From positions 124,001 through 188,000 of the forward strand of contig CANLBN010000008.1 in assembly GCA_947488935.1 (NCBI GenBank): a DNA stretch of 64,000 nucleotides. The letters run 5' to 3'. The notes under the pieces are model-generated. The model was not told the DNA's origin and ran no database searches. It saw only the letters and a list, made by a program, of their open reading frames with translations. This document shows, piece by piece, positions 8,832 to 18,100 of the stretch. The first letter of the stretch is position 1, and each line of letters starts with the position of its first letter. The stretch is from an uncultured Pseudomonadales bacterium (GTDB taxonomy: Bacteria; Pseudomonadota; Gammaproteobacteria; Pseudomonadales; Cellvibrionaceae). Made by a program: the position numbers and the translations under genes.

Positions 8832-8850
8832 GTATGACCATTAGTCATAC
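8832..8850. promoter_or_regulatory. Operator-like palindrome between AEC transporter and hemE
   Basis: Two perfect 7-base arms, GTATGAC and GTCATAC, separated by CATTA. The symmetry and position between divergent genes fit a repressor or activator site, but no regulator gene is adjacent and the binding protein is unknown. Confidence 0.35.
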
Positions 8851-8918
8851 TTCTTATGGTGAATTATGCGCCTAGCAAGTACAATACATCTCCATTTTTG
8901 ATTAGAAGTTTTTGTGCC

Positions 8919-9986
8919 ATGCCTGAGTCTATGCCCGAATTAAAAAATGACCGCTTTTTACGTGCTTTGCAGCATGAGCCCGTTGATAGGACTCCGGTTT
9001 GGATGATGCGCCAAGCAGGGCGTTATTTGCCTGAATACAGGGCGACTCGTGCTAAGGCGGGTGATTTTATGAGTCTCTGTAGCAACCCCGAGCTTGCTTG
9101 TGAAGTTACTTTGCAGCCGCTGGAGCGCTACCCCGAAATTGATGCGGCTATTTTATTTTCAGATATTTTAACGATTCCCGATGCGATGGGCTTGGGTTTG
9201 TATTTCGAAACAGGGGAAGGCCCCCGTTTCAAAAAATCAGTCTCTACAGCGGCCGATATAGAGGCGCTACCTATCGTTAATACTGCCAAGGATTTGTCCT
9301 ATGTCACCGATGCTGTCTCAGTCATTAGGCGTGAGCTAAATGGTAGAGTACCTCTTATTGGCTTTTCTGGCAGCCCATGGACTTTAGCGACCTATATGGT
9401 GGAAGGTGGTTCAAGTAAAGATTATGCTCGAACTAAGACACTGATGTATCAGCAGCCTGAGGTTTTTCAGCTATTGCTGGATAAGCTGGTTGCCTCGATC
9501 ATTGATTATCTCAACGCACAAATCAGAGCCGGCGCGCAGGTTGTACAACTATTTGATTCTTGGGGTGGTGCATTGTCTTACAGTGCATACCAAACCTATT
9601 CCTTACTGCCTATGCAGCGGATTATTGATGGTTTAATAAAAGAGCATGAAGGACGTCGTGTTCCTGTGATTTTATTCACTAAAGGTGGTGGTCAATGGCT
9701 AGAGTTAATGGCAAATACCGGCGCAAACTGCTTGGGGCTAGACTGGACGACTGATATTAAGCAAGCGCGTCAGCGTGTCGGCGAAACAGTCGCTCTACAG
9801 GGTAATATGGATCCAGCTATACTTTATACTAATCCTGCCAGAATACGAGAAGAGGTTGCCGATATACTCAAAGCCTATGGTGAGGGTAGTGGGCATGTTT
9901 TCAATTTAGGTCATGGTGTCACACCACAGGCAACCCCTGAAAATGTCGCCGCTTTTTTTAGTGCTGTCGCTGAATTGTCCCTATAG
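8919..9986 (+). CDS. hemE: Uroporphyrinogen decarboxylase
   Basis: About 355 residues. Converts uroporphyrinogen III to coproporphyrinogen III in heme synthesis. Signatures: [16 protein letters not shown] near the N terminus, [11 protein letters not shown] with the catalytic aspartate, [21 protein letters not shown], and LQGNMDP with [10 protein letters not shown] near the end. ATG 8919 ([17 protein letters not shown]) is favoured since the family starts just before LKNDRFL and AGAAG lies upstream; the open frame extends back to 8856 with unconserved residues. In Pseudomonas hemE follows gltBD; here it has moved away from them. Confidence 0.95.
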   Translation: MPESMPELKNDRFLRALQHEPVDRTPVWMMRQAGRYLPEYRATRAKAGDFMSLCSNPELACEVTLQPLERYPEIDAAILFSDILTIPDAMGLGLYFETGEGPRFKKSVSTAADIEALPIVNTAKDLSYVTDAVSVIRRELNGRVPLIGFSGSPWTLATYMVEGGSSKDYARTKTLMYQQPEVFQLLLDKLVASIIDYLNAQIRAGAQVVQLFDSWGGALSYSAYQTYSLLPMQRIIDGLIKEHEGRRVPVILFTKGGGQWLELMANTGANCLGLDWTTDIKQARQRVGETVALQGNMDPAILYTNPARIREEVADILKAYGEGSGHVFNLGHGVTPQATPENVAAFFSAVAELSL

Positions 9987-10392
9987 CGATGAGGAATTAA
10001 AAAGGTTATAGTTAATTGAATAATAAATAAATGGTGCCTTTTTCATGGTGGTAAGCACGGCTTTGTGCTCAAGCTCTCAGGTATTCTTTATCAGTTCCTA
10101 TATACTGCGGCACTTTCTGTATATTTATAGCTATATATTTATAAGTATGGATTTATAGATATATCAAAGGCGCGAGCAAACTTAGCTCTTGCGGCCTTGG
10201 TGCTTGACAGTAAAAAATCTAATTTTTAGGGGGCTTTATACTGAGCTTCTCAGTGTATTTACTATTAGATGAGAAAGTTTAATAATAAAAGTACCTATCA
10301 ATTTAAAGAAAGCTTATAAACTATAATAATTATAAATAGTAGCCTTGTAATAGTTTATCGGTTTTTTATCTCGAATACCGAGGGAAATAAGT
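9987..10392 (+). other. 406-base gene-free region upstream of the HD-GYP gene
   Basis: No credible ORF. AT-rich, with several small inverted repeats: AGCAC/GTGCT around 10053-10070 and a 9-base-pair stem with loop CTT at 10237-10257. A TATAAT hexamer at 10322-10327 could be a -10 box, but no good -35 box sits at the right distance. GAGGGA at 10379-10384 is the ribosome-binding site of the next gene. May be a long, structured 5' leader. Confidence 0.4.
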
Positions 10393-11742
10393 GTGGGTGT
10401 TAAACAAATAAAAATTGACGTGACTGAGGTGACGATCGGTATGTATGTATCGGGCCTTGATCGCCCTTGGGGTCAAACGCCGTTTCCTATACAAGGTTTC
10501 TATGTTCGTGATCTTGACGAAATAAAACAGCTTAAAACTCACTGTAATCATGTGTATATCGATGTTACCAAGGGTGCTGGGCCTGCCGCGGCCAATTTGC
10601 GTACGCTGGCACCTAAAGAAAAGAATCGTAGTTCGAAGAAACAAGTAAAGCCGCCATCGTCTGCTTCATTGGCCCCCTTAAAGGTTAATTCTCGTACCTA
10701 TAAGCAACAAGAGCCGCTTGAAAAAGAAGCAAAGCGCGCGCGTCAATTGCATCAGCGTGTTTTTGGGGCTGTAAGCGAGGTGATGATTCAGATTGGTAGC
10801 GGTAACATGACTTCGGTGCACGAAACAAAGCGTGTTGCAGGCTCCATGGTGGATAGTATATTACGTAATCCCGATGCTTTTACGTGGCTGTCGCGCATCC
10901 GCGATACCGATGAGCATACCTATGGCCATGCAGTGCGTTCCGCTGTCTGGGCGATTTTGTTTGGACGACATATCGGCTTAGCAAAGGCTGAATTAGATAC
11001 GCTTGCCCTTGCCGTATTAATAAAAGATGTAGGTAAAACCCATATTCGCCGAGAGCTACTATTGGACGACGATAGAACCACTCAGGAACAAGCAGAGTAC
11101 GAAGGGTTTGTTGATAAGGGGGTGGCGATTCTCAAAAAAATACCGGGTGTTGAACCGCGTGTTATCGCTGTTGTTAAAACCCATTGTGAAAGGATTAATG
11201 GCAGCGGCTTCCCGCGAAATTTAAAAGGCGATAGTATTCCTCTTCTCGCTAAAATTGCCGGTATTGTTACTTTCTATGACGGGGTGACAAACCCTCGTGG
11301 AGCAAGTAATCCTATTGCACCATCTCAAGCTGTTTCTCATTTGTATGAGGTTCGCGGTATTGAATTTCAGGAGGATTTAGTCGTCGAATTTATTCGAGCT
11401 ATTGGGCTTTATCCCACCGGCACTCTTGTTGAATTAACAACGGGCCAGGTGGGTGTTGTTGTCGAGCAAAATTTTGAGAGGCGTTTAAAGCCCAAAATTA
11501 TGTTGTTACTTAATGAATTTAAGCAGCCACTTAAAAAGAAAAAATTATTGGACCTTGCAAAAGACGATATGGATAAACAAGCTCTGATTGACTCTGGTAA
11601 AAAGCGCTTAGATGAAGTGGATAAGATTGAAATTGCTCAGGATCTTGAGCCAGGCAGTTATGATATCGATATTAATGAAGTGCGCGATAAATATTTGCTA
11701 AAAGGCTTTAAAAAGAACCTCTTCTCCTTTTTTAAAAAATAA
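10393..11742 (+). CDS. DUF3391 plus degenerate HD-GYP domain protein (probable c-di-GMP pseudo-enzyme)
   Basis: 449 residues. Residues 1-70 match DUF3391, usual before HD-GYP domains, then a charged linker, then an HD-GYP-like domain at about 130-320. Key positions differ from active enzymes: the HD pair reads K211-D212 (LIKDVGK), the histidine normally in the following H-x-x-x-G segment is absent (EGFVDKGVAIL), HHE reads H264-C-E and GYP reads G272-F-P. H175 and H179 and D296 remain. With metal ligands missing, phosphodiesterase activity is unlikely; a c-di-GMP-binding or scaffold role is an inference. Start GTG 10393 follows GAGGGA by 8 bases. The C-terminal ~100 residues are charged and unassigned. 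Confidence 0.85.
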   Translation: MGVKQIKIDVTEVTIGMYVSGLDRPWGQTPFPIQGFYVRDLDEIKQLKTHCNHVYIDVTKGAGPAAANLRTLAPKEKNRSSKKQVKPPSSASLAPLKVNSRTYKQQEPLEKEAKRARQLHQRVFGAVSEVMIQIGSGNMTSVHETKRVAGSMVDSILRNPDAFTWLSRIRDTDEHTYGHAVRSAVWAILFGRHIGLAKAELDTLALAVLIKDVGKTHIRRELLLDDDRTTQEQAEYEGFVDKGVAILKKIPGVEPRVIAVVKTHCERINGSGFPRNLKGDSIPLLAKIAGIVTFYDGVTNPRGASNPIAPSQAVSHLYEVRGIEFQEDLVVEFIRAIGLYPTGTLVELTTGQVGVVVEQNFERRLKPKIMLLLNEFKQPLKKKKLLDLAKDDMDKQALIDSGKKRLDEVDKIEIAQDLEPGSYDIDINEVRDKYLLKGFKKNLFSFFKK

Positions 11743-11765
11743 TAAGTTAACCTACTCCACTAGTT

Positions 11766-12134
11766 TTATCCAAGTAGTATAGTCAGCCATACCCCTGCTG
11801 TGAGAATCACACTTAACATAACCGCTGCGGAACCAATATCTTTAGCTCTGCCGGATAACTCGTGCTTTTCTAAGCTAATACGATCTATCGTTGCTTCGAT
11901 GGCACTATTGAGCATCTCTACTATCATCACAAAAACCCAGCTACCAATAAGCAAACAATATTCTAGAGCAGTGTTGCCACTCCAAAATGCAATAGGTATT
12001 ACGACAAGTAAAATATAGCACTCCAACCTAAATGCTTGTTCATATTTAAACGCAGATTTAAGCCCTTTAATTGAATATCCTGTCGCTTTATATAGACGTG
12101 TAAGGTGGTTGGTTCCTTGATTGTATTCAGACAT
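11766..12134 (-). CDS. dgkA: Diacylglycerol kinase, small membrane type
   Basis: 122 residues, the same length as the E. coli enzyme. Phosphorylates diacylglycerol to phosphatidic acid, recycling lipid by-products in the inner membrane. It has an N-terminal amphipathic KSAFKYEQAFRLE helix, three membrane helices, and the active-site block EMLNSAIEATIDRI followed by HELSGRAKDIGSAAV. Convergent with the HD-GYP gene, whose stop is only 23 bases away. Confidence 0.96.
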   Translation of the reverse strand: MSEYNQGTNHLTRLYKATGYSIKGLKSAFKYEQAFRLECYILLVVIPIAFWSGNTALEYCLLIGSWVFVMIVEMLNSAIEATIDRISLEKHELSGRAKDIGSAAVMLSVILTAGVWLTILLG

Positions 12135-12236
12135 AGGCGCTATCTCTAAAAAGAAGAATTTAAATCATAATAAACTTATTTTATTTTAATTGTATGAATA
12201 CCCTTCCTTATTTTTCTGTTACCAACTAAAGCTCTA

Positions 12237-12620
12237 TTAAGGAAAAAATTGGATAACGCTGGTATGTGGGTCACGATGTTTTTCTTGGGCTTTTAACTCT
12301 TCAAGATAAGTATTCCACATGCTTTGTTGATTGAGGCACATCTCGACCAGGTAATCCCAAGAATAAATACCTGAGTCGTGGTCATCGTCAAACACTATTT
12401 GGAGGCCGTAGTTGCCAATGGCTTTCATACTTTCTATGGCAACATGTATTTTTCCGTCAACTAACACTTCCTGACCGGGTCCATGACCAGTCACTTCCGC
12501 TGATTTGGAGTGCACGCGTAAAAACTCAGCAGGTAGTTTATAACTAATACTATCGACTACGAGTTCGAGTACTTTTGATTCTTTGTGTAAATGTACTTTG
12601 CTTGGTTTAGGGTTTGTCAT
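12237..12620 (-). CDS. DUF971 (GBBH-like N-terminal domain) protein
   Basis: 127 residues; a stand-alone copy of the small domain also found at the N terminus of gamma-butyrobetaine hydroxylases. Motifs: [19 protein letters not shown], the [24 protein letters not shown] core typical of DUF971. Its ATG overlaps the hslU stop by four bases (ATGA), so it is translated from the hslVU message. The same gene order is common in Pseudomonas relatives. Function unknown; iron-sulfur or chaperone roles are speculative. Confidence 0.9.
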   Translation of the reverse strand: MTNPKPSKVHLHKESKVLELVVDSISYKLPAEFLRVHSKSAEVTGHGPGQEVLVDGKIHVAIESMKAIGNYGLQIVFDDDHDSGIYSWDYLVEMCLNQQSMWNTYLEELKAQEKHRDPHTSVIQFFP

Positions 12621-13948
12621 AGGATAAACCGACTTAAATCTTCATCTTTGGCAAGCTCGCCCAAGTGCTGCTCAACATAGCTGGCGTCAATGGTAATCGT
12701 CGATTCATTATTCGAACCATTGTTAAATGAGATATCTTCCACAAGCCTCTCCATTACCGTATGTAGGCGCCGGGCACCAATGTTTTCAGTGCGCTCATTG
12801 ACCTCCCATGCAGTTTCTGCAATCTTTTCAATACCGTCATCGGTAAAAATAATATCTACGTCCTCTGTTTTCATTAGTGCAATTTGCTGTTTGGTAAGTG
12901 AGGCATAGGGTTCGGTTAGAATTCGTTTGAAATCTTTTGAGGATAAGGTTTCTAATTCAACGCGAATGGGTAGGCGACCTTGTAGTTCTGGAATTAAGTC
13001 CGAAGGCTTCGCTACATGGAATGCGCCTGATGTAATAAATAAAATATGATCAGTCTTAATCATGCCATGTTTTGTACTTACTGTGGAGCCTTCTATTAAA
13101 GGTAATAAATCACGTTGTACACCTTCGCGGGAAACATCGCCACCGGTTCCTTCACTACGTTTAGCGACTTTATCTATCTCGTCAATAAAAACAATACCGT
13201 TTTGTTCGGCGCTCTCAATGCCTTTTGTTTTTATCTCTTCTTGATTCACAAGTTTAGCGGCTTCTTCATCGCATAATTGTTTATAGGCTTGCTTAATAGG
13301 TAGCTTAATTGTTTTAGTTTTTTCATTACCTATCGATGAAAACATGTTTTGTAATTGATTGGTCATATCTTCCATGCCAGGAGGTGCCATGATTTCTATA
13401 CCTACTTTACTCGCAGTCACTTCGATCTCAATTTCTTTGTCATCGAGTTCGCCCTCACGTAATTTTTTTCTAAATAACTGTCGAGTACTATTACTGGTAT
13501 CGCTGCTTTCCCCTGTTGGAGCATCACTGCGAGCAGGTCGTAGTAATGTATCAAGTATTCTATCTTCGGCGCTATCTTCAGCTCGACGCTTGACCTTTTC
13601 GACTTCTTGTTCGCGACACATCTTAATAGACATATCGACAAGATCACGAATAATGGATTCAACATCGCGACCAACATAGCCTACCTCGGTAAACTTTGTT
13701 GCTTCTACTTTTATAAAAGGGGCATTAGCTAGTTTTGCGAGACGTCGTGCGATTTCGGTTTTACCAACGCCAGTAGGTCCAATCATTAAAATATTTTTTG
13801 GGGTAATCTCGTTACGTAAGTCATTGCCTACTTGCATCCGACGCCAGCGATTGCGTAGCGCAATAGCAACCGCACGTTTAGCGTTATTTTGTCCGATTAT
13901 GTGATGATCAAGTTCGTGAACAATTTCATGTGGAGTCATTGTTGACAT
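12617..13948 (-). CDS. hslU: ATP-dependent protease ATPase subunit HslU
   Basis: 443 residues, full length. AAA+ unfoldase that feeds substrates to HslV. Walker [14 protein letters not shown] lies near residue 60, the pore-loop region GYVGRDVES follows, then a variable I-domain of about 130 residues, Walker [12 protein letters not shown], and the sensor 2 arginine block [11 protein letters not shown] close to the C terminus. The C-terminal SRFIL is the tail that docks on HslV. Separated from hslV by 48 bases; same operon. Confidence 0.97.
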   Translation of the reverse strand: MSTMTPHEIVHELDHHIIGQNNAKRAVAIALRNRWRRMQVGNDLRNEITPKNILMIGPTGVGKTEIARRLAKLANAPFIKVEATKFTEVGYVGRDVESIIRDLVDMSIKMCREQEVEKVKRRAEDSAEDRILDTLLRPARSDAPTGESSDTSNSTRQLFRKKLREGELDDKEIEIEVTASKVGIEIMAPPGMEDMTNQLQNMFSSIGNEKTKTIKLPIKQAYKQLCDEEAAKLVNQEEIKTKGIESAEQNGIVFIDEIDKVAKRSEGTGGDVSREGVQRDLLPLIEGSTVSTKHGMIKTDHILFITSGAFHVAKPSDLIPELQGRLPIRVELETLSSKDFKRILTEPYASLTKQQIALMKTEDVDIIFTDDGIEKIAETAWEVNERTENIGARRLHTVMERLVEDISFNNGSNNESTITIDASYVEQHLGELAKDEDLSRFIL

Positions 13949-13996
13949 GTAAAATCTCTGTAATTATTGAGCGGGTAATAAATTGTTTTAAGCTTG

Positions 13997-14542
13997 TTAT
14001 TTTTCGATAATAAGCTCTTCAATAGTGTGGTTATGGTTGGTGTATACACAGATGTCACCAGCAATGGTCAATGCTTTAGTGGCAATGGTTGTTGCATCAA
14101 GCTCTGTATTTTCAAGTAGTGCTCGTGCCGCAGATTGCGCATAAGGACCACCCGACCCAATAGCAATTAGGTCGTCCTCTGGCTGAATAACGTCTCCATT
14201 TCCCGTGATGATGAGAGAGGCTTCTTCGTTGGCGACGGCAAGTAATGCCTCTAGTTTTCTCAACGCTCTATCACTACGCCACTCTTTGGCAAGCTCTACT
14301 GCTGCGCGAGTCAGTTGGCCATTATGGCTGTGAAGCTTTGCTTCAAAGCGCTCAAAAAGAGTAAAGGCATCAGCTGTGCCACCGGCAAAGCCAGCGATAA
14401 CCTTATCGTCATAAAGGCGCCTCACTTTACGAGCGTTGCCCTTCATTACAGTGCTGCCCATTGATACTTGTCCATCGCCACCTATAACGACTTTGCCTCC
14501 ACGGCGAACCGATACGATGGTGGTTCCTCTATATTGTTCCAA
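13997..14542 (-). CDS. hslV: ATP-dependent protease peptidase subunit HslV
   Basis: 181 residues. Threonine protease of the HslVU complex. The mature enzyme would begin at T7 of [12 protein letters not shown], so there is a six-residue propeptide rather than a lone methionine; this form is known from other proteobacteria. [18 protein letters not shown] and [16 protein letters not shown] follow, with the oligomer-stabilising [13 protein letters not shown] near residue 125. Preceded by a sigma-32-type promoter. Confidence 0.97.
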   Translation of the reverse strand: MEQYRGTTIVSVRRGGKVVIGGDGQVSMGSTVMKGNARKVRRLYDDKVIAGFAGGTADAFTLFERFEAKLHSHNGQLTRAAVELAKEWRSDRALRKLEALLAVANEEASLIITGNGDVIQPEDDLIAIGSGGPYAQSAARALLENTELDATTIATKALTIAGDICVYTNHNHTIEELIIEK

Positions 14543-14608
14543 AATTAATTCCTATTCTCAATTTACAATAATTTGTATGATTTATTTGCAGCGATACAGG
14601 CGTAATTA

Positions 14609-14634
14609 ATGGGGCTGTTTTATAAAAAAACAAG
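14609..14634 (-). promoter_or_regulatory. Sigma-32 (RpoH) promoter of hslVU
   Basis: Reading leftward, CTTGTTT (14634-14628) is followed after 13 bases by CCCCATTA with CCCCAT at 14614-14609. This fits the heat-shock consensus CTTGAAA-N11-16-CCCCATNT and lies about 67 bases before the hslV ATG in the gap after the SPOR gene. hslVU is a classical heat-shock operon. Confidence 0.7.
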
Positions 14635-14661
14635 CAGATAGCTGCCCTACGCTGTGCAGGC

Positions 14662-15216
14662 TTACTGCTTTTTACGTTTTAGCAGTAAGGGGCTCATGCC
14701 TCGGGAAGCAAGTACGCTTCTCGCTTTTGCCATTTTCGAGCGTGTTGAAAAGGGGCCTGTAATAACGCGATACCAAGTTTGTCCATTTCTGGTGCTGGGC
14801 TCTATATGTGCTTCCATATTGCCAAGCAGTAATTCTGCCCGTAGTTTATCGGCCTCATTATTATTTTTGAATGAGCCTGCTTGCAAGAAGTAGTTAATAT
14901 CGTCAGGGATCGAAGCTTTTATCTCTGCTGATCGATCAGGGACTGTTATTTCTCTCTCTTTAAGTATTTCGTAAAAATCGAAACGTGGCTGTGGCGTGAC
15001 AGTTTCTTCTTTCGTCTGTGCAACAGGCTGCTTTTTAGGTGTGTTGGGCGGCCTGTTGGACAAATACAGTAATAGGGTTATGAGTGCGGCGACTAATAGG
15101 CCAATAACAACCCATGCCCACAGTGGCGCACGATGAGTCTTTTTTGTCTGCCGGCGATTATTGCGAGGCTTCTTGTGTTGGGTGCTCTTTTTTTTAGTGG
15201 TCGTATTTTTTGTCAT
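14662..15216 (-). CDS. SPOR-domain inner-membrane protein (FtsN-like)
   Basis: 184 residues: a very basic cytoplasmic N terminus (lysine-rich, about 30 residues), one membrane helix (about residues 33-53), a short proline/threonine-rich linker, and a C-terminal SPOR domain over about 105-180 with YFLQAGSFKNNNEADKLRAEL and WYRVITGPF. SPOR domains bind denuded septal peptidoglycan. The topology matches FtsN but the protein is shorter than E. coli FtsN. In Pseudomonas the same gene sits between argS and hslV; argS is missing here. Confidence 0.88.
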   Translation of the reverse strand: MTKNTTTKKKSTQHKKPRNNRRQTKKTHRAPLWAWVVIGLLVAALITLLLYLSNRPPNTPKKQPVAQTKEETVTPQPRFDFYEILKEREITVPDRSAEIKASIPDDINYFLQAGSFKNNNEADKLRAELLLGNMEAHIEPSTRNGQTWYRVITGPFSTRSKMAKARSVLASRGMSPLLLKRKKQ

Positions 15217-15294
15217 TGTGGTGTTAAGGGCGGTTTCTTGTGGTTTTTATAGGCGAGCTGATTTTACGTTGATGGCTGCAAATTATAAAGGCTT

Positions 15295-17544
15295 TTAAAA
15301 TTCCTGTGGGTCGACATCGACTAACCAGTGTAAGCCTTGGGGTTGTTTGCTTGTCTCTAAATATGGACATAGCTCTTGTAGTAGTCGTTGCCTTTCACTT
15401 CGAGAAGACATTTTTATGTGTAATAAAAAATGATATCGGTTGTTACGTTTTTCTATCGCCGCTGGTAATGGCCCTAGGTATTGTAGTCCTGGGCGAGGGG
15501 CAATAATATGCTCTGCTTGCAGGCGAGCTTGCTGCAAAAATTGCTCGGCAATATGCGGACTTTGTGCATGGGCGCGAATCACAGCAATAAATTGATAGGG
15601 CGGCATTGCGGTTAGCTCGCGCTCGCTGAGTAATGTCTGCGCAAAGTTATGGTAGTTTTGTTTCAATAATTGCTGTAACAAAGGGTGTTCCGCAAACTGT
15701 GTTTGAATCAGCACTTGGGCAGGTTTATTGTCTCCATTGCTCTCACGCCCGATTCGACCTGATACCTGTGTGAGTAGTTGTCCCATACGCTCAGCGCCTC
15801 TAAAGTCGCTGCTAAAAAAGCTCTGGTCTACCCCTAAAATAATGCCTAGGCCTAAATTTGCAAAATGATGCCCTTTGGCGAGCATTTGTGTACCGATAAT
15901 AATGCATGGTTCGCCAGTATTGATTTGCTTAAATATCTTATCGAAGCTACCTTTTCGTGCAGTACTGTCTTTATCGACGCGCAAAATAGGTACATGGCCA
16001 AAGCGCTTTTCTAACTCTTCTTCTTCTCGTTGAGTGCCGGTACCCAAGGCCTTTAAGTAAGAGCTATGGCAATTGGGGCAATTATTTGGAATAGGGGCTC
16101 TGTTGTCGCATCGGTGACAATGTAGATATTGCCTCGTGTTATAGGAGTTTGTTGGGTGTTTATGCAGCGTCATAGGGTTGTCGCACCCCTCGCATTGGCT
16201 CATCCATTTACAGTCTTGGCAGATAAGTGTTGGCGAGTAGCCGCGACGGTTAATAAATACGAGCACTTGTTGTTTCTTGATGGTTTGCTCGATGGCCGTG
16301 ATAGCTTCCTCTCCAAGGCCATGATTGGCGGTTTCTACGCATCTAATCGTTGGCAGTGTTTGAGTGTTTGCACGTTTATTGAGGGTTAGGTGTTGGTAGC
16401 GTTTTTCAAGAGCGTTGTGAAGGGTTTCTAGGGCGGGGGTGGCGCTGCCAAGAATCAAAGGAATATTAAGCTTTTGGGCGCGCACGACAGCAATGTCTCG
16501 TGCGGAGTATCTAACCCCTTCTTGTTGTTTGTAAGAGAGATCGTGCTCTTCATCGACGACGATTAGCCCGAGCTCATTCAGTGGGGAAAACACACTTGAG
16601 CGCGTGCCAATAACAAGAGGGTATTGGTTATGTCTTATAGACTGCCAAATGCTAAAGCGTTGTTTGTCACTTAAGTTTGAATGTACGGTTGCTATTGGTA
16701 CGTTGAAGCGCTGCTTGAATCTGCTAACGGTTTGTGGGGTTAGTCCAATCTCTGGAACAAGAATAAGCACCTGTTTATTTTTTGCCAGCACATTATGTAT
16801 GGCCTGTAGGTAAACTTCTGTTTTGCCGCTACCCGTTACGCCGTCGAGTAAATAGGTCTTAAATGCATCATATGTAATGCAGTTGAGGGCCTTGTTTTGC
16901 TCCTCATTAAGGGTTAAAGGCGCCTCTTTGAGTAGAGAGGCCGTTTGCTGTAGCGGTGAAAAAGAGCGTGTGGTCGTTTGTTTTTCAATAAATCCTTTCT
17001 CACAAAGTACCTTGAGCGTAGCAGAGTTAACATTGTGCTCTTTGAGTTGTTCTTTGCTAATGCTTTTAAAATTTTTAAAGAGTGCGAGTGCCTTTTGCTG
17101 TTTAGGTGCGCGCTTGATGGTCTCTTCGGTGGCTGAGCTTGTCTCGATGAGCCGCCAGCTTAATGTGCTGTCTTGGGGGATAGTGATCGGTTTGCGTAAA
17201 AGTGTGGGTAGAGCCAATTGACAGATATCACCCAGAGGATAGTGATAGTAGTCGGCGCACCACTGGCACAGAGCGAGTAGCTCTTGGTTGAGTGTGGGGC
17301 TTTCATCAATGACCTCATTGATACTACGCAGTTTATGTTTTTTTTGTGTCTTAGTATGACTAAGGTCAGCCTTTGGGGGCTGCTGCTCGGGAATGCTCTC
17401 AATTACAATGCCTACAATCGCCTTTTGGTGGCCAAAGGGTACTGATACGCGCGTTCCTGGGGTAATGGGCTCTACTTGATTTGATAAGTATTCAAATAGT
17501 TTACGTAGAGGAGAAGAGACCGCTATTTTAAGTACAGTATTGAT
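15295..17544 (-). CDS. priA: Primosomal protein N' (replication restart helicase PriA), non-canonical start
   Basis: Superfamily 2 helicase that reloads the replisome. Walker A GVTGSGKTEV, DEEH box VVDEEHD, the zinc-binding region with CQDCKW...CEGC...CHRC...CPNC, and GRIGRE near the end are all present. The first standard start codon (TTG at 17217) would drop the N-terminal DNA-binding domain, yet the frame stays open upstream and encodes it: VLKIAVSSPLRKLFEYL, PGTRVSVPFG and CADYYHYPLGD, joining ALPTLLRKP. Between the in-frame TGA at 17568-17566 and this domain there is no ATG, GTG or TTG. ATC at 17544-17542 is my best guess, giving about 749 residues, the usual PriA length. Confidence 0.9.
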   Translation of the reverse strand: MNTVLKIAVSSPLRKLFEYLSNQVEPITPGTRVSVPFGHQKAIVGIVIESIPEQQPPKADLSHTKTQKKHKLRSINEVIDESPTLNQELLALCQWCADYYHYPLGDICQLALPTLLRKPITIPQDSTLSWRLIETSSATEETIKRAPKQQKALALFKNFKSISKEQLKEHNVNSATLKVLCEKGFIEKQTTTRSFSPLQQTASLLKEAPLTLNEEQNKALNCITYDAFKTYLLDGVTGSGKTEVYLQAIHNVLAKNKQVLILVPEIGLTPQTVSRFKQRFNVPIATVHSNLSDKQRFSIWQSIRHNQYPLVIGTRSSVFSPLNELGLIVVDEEHDLSYKQQEGVRYSARDIAVVRAQKLNIPLILGSATPALETLHNALEKRYQHLTLNKRANTQTLPTIRCVETANHGLGEEAITAIEQTIKKQQVLVFINRRGYSPTLICQDCKWMSQCEGCDNPMTLHKHPTNSYNTRQYLHCHRCDNRAPIPNNCPNCHSSYLKALGTGTQREEEELEKRFGHVPILRVDKDSTARKGSFDKIFKQINTGEPCIIIGTQMLAKGHHFANLGLGIILGVDQSFFSSDFRGAERMGQLLTQVSGRIGRESNGDNKPAQVLIQTQFAEHPLLQQLLKQNYHNFAQTLLSERELTAMPPYQFIAVIRAHAQSPHIAEQFLQQARLQAEHIIAPRPGLQYLGPLPAAIEKRNNRYHFLLHIKMSSRSERQRLLQELCPYLETSKQPQGLHWLVDVDPQEF

Positions 17545-17657
17545 AGTGTGTTCTCGGTTGCGTGCTCAATAGCCCATGGGGGTGTGAAAATATATAAGTG
17601 ATTATAGGTATTTATCACTGCTACGTGCTAATGGTTTTGGGCGATATGCGATAATTC

Positions 17658-17685
17658 TTGAGTTGATAGTGAAATCTGATAGAAT
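17658..17685 (+). promoter_or_regulatory. Probable sigma-70 promoter of rpmE
   Basis: TTGAGT (17658-17663) and TAGAAT (17680-17685) with a 16-base spacer, about 95 bases ahead of the rpmE ATG and divergent from priA. Confidence 0.4.
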
Positions 17686-17778
17686 TGCGCACCCTTAAAA
17701 GCAGCTCGCCGTGCTTGGCAGGTTTTTAAACTTATCGATAGATCAGGTGGCGGCGGCACAAATAGTGAGAATACAATT

Positions 17779-17994
17779 ATGAAAAGTGAAATACACCCAA
17801 ATTACGGTGATATGACAGCAACGTGTAGTTGCGGTAATGTCATCAAAACAGCATCAACTATGGCGAAAGATATACATCTTGATGTTTGTTCTTCTTGTCA
17901 TCCTTTTTATACTGGCAAGCAAAAGAAAGCGGATACTGGTGGTCGAGTTGATCGCTTCAATAAGCGTTTTGCAGGTCGTACAACTAAAAAGTAA
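17779..17994 (+). CDS. rpmE: 50S ribosomal protein L31, zinc-binding form
   Basis: 71 residues. Begins [11 protein letters not shown] and carries the zinc ligands C-S-C-G and C-S-S-C-H (the C+ type), so it is RpmE rather than the zinc-free paralogue YkgM/RpmE2. Followed by [12 protein letters not shown] and a basic tail. Monocistronic: own promoter candidate and a strong terminator; divergent from priA as in related genomes. Confidence 0.97.
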   Translation: MKSEIHPNYGDMTATCSCGNVIKTASTMAKDIHLDVCSSCHPFYTGKQKKADTGGRVDRFNKRFAGRTTKK

Positions 17995-18009
17995 ATCTTT
18001 TTTACCCTA

Positions 18010-18054
18010 AAGCCGAGATAAACGTTTTAAATAACGGTTTGCCTCGGCTTTTTT
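18010..18054 (+). terminator. Rho-independent terminator of rpmE
   Basis: Arms AAGCCGAG (18010-18017) and CTCGGCTT (18043-18050) pair perfectly and run into a T tract. The loop of 25 bases is long but contains its own weak pairing. Confidence 0.8.
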
Positions 18055-18100
18055 GTGTGCGCTTGTTTTGTCTGTAATTATTTCACTCGCCTAGATCAGT

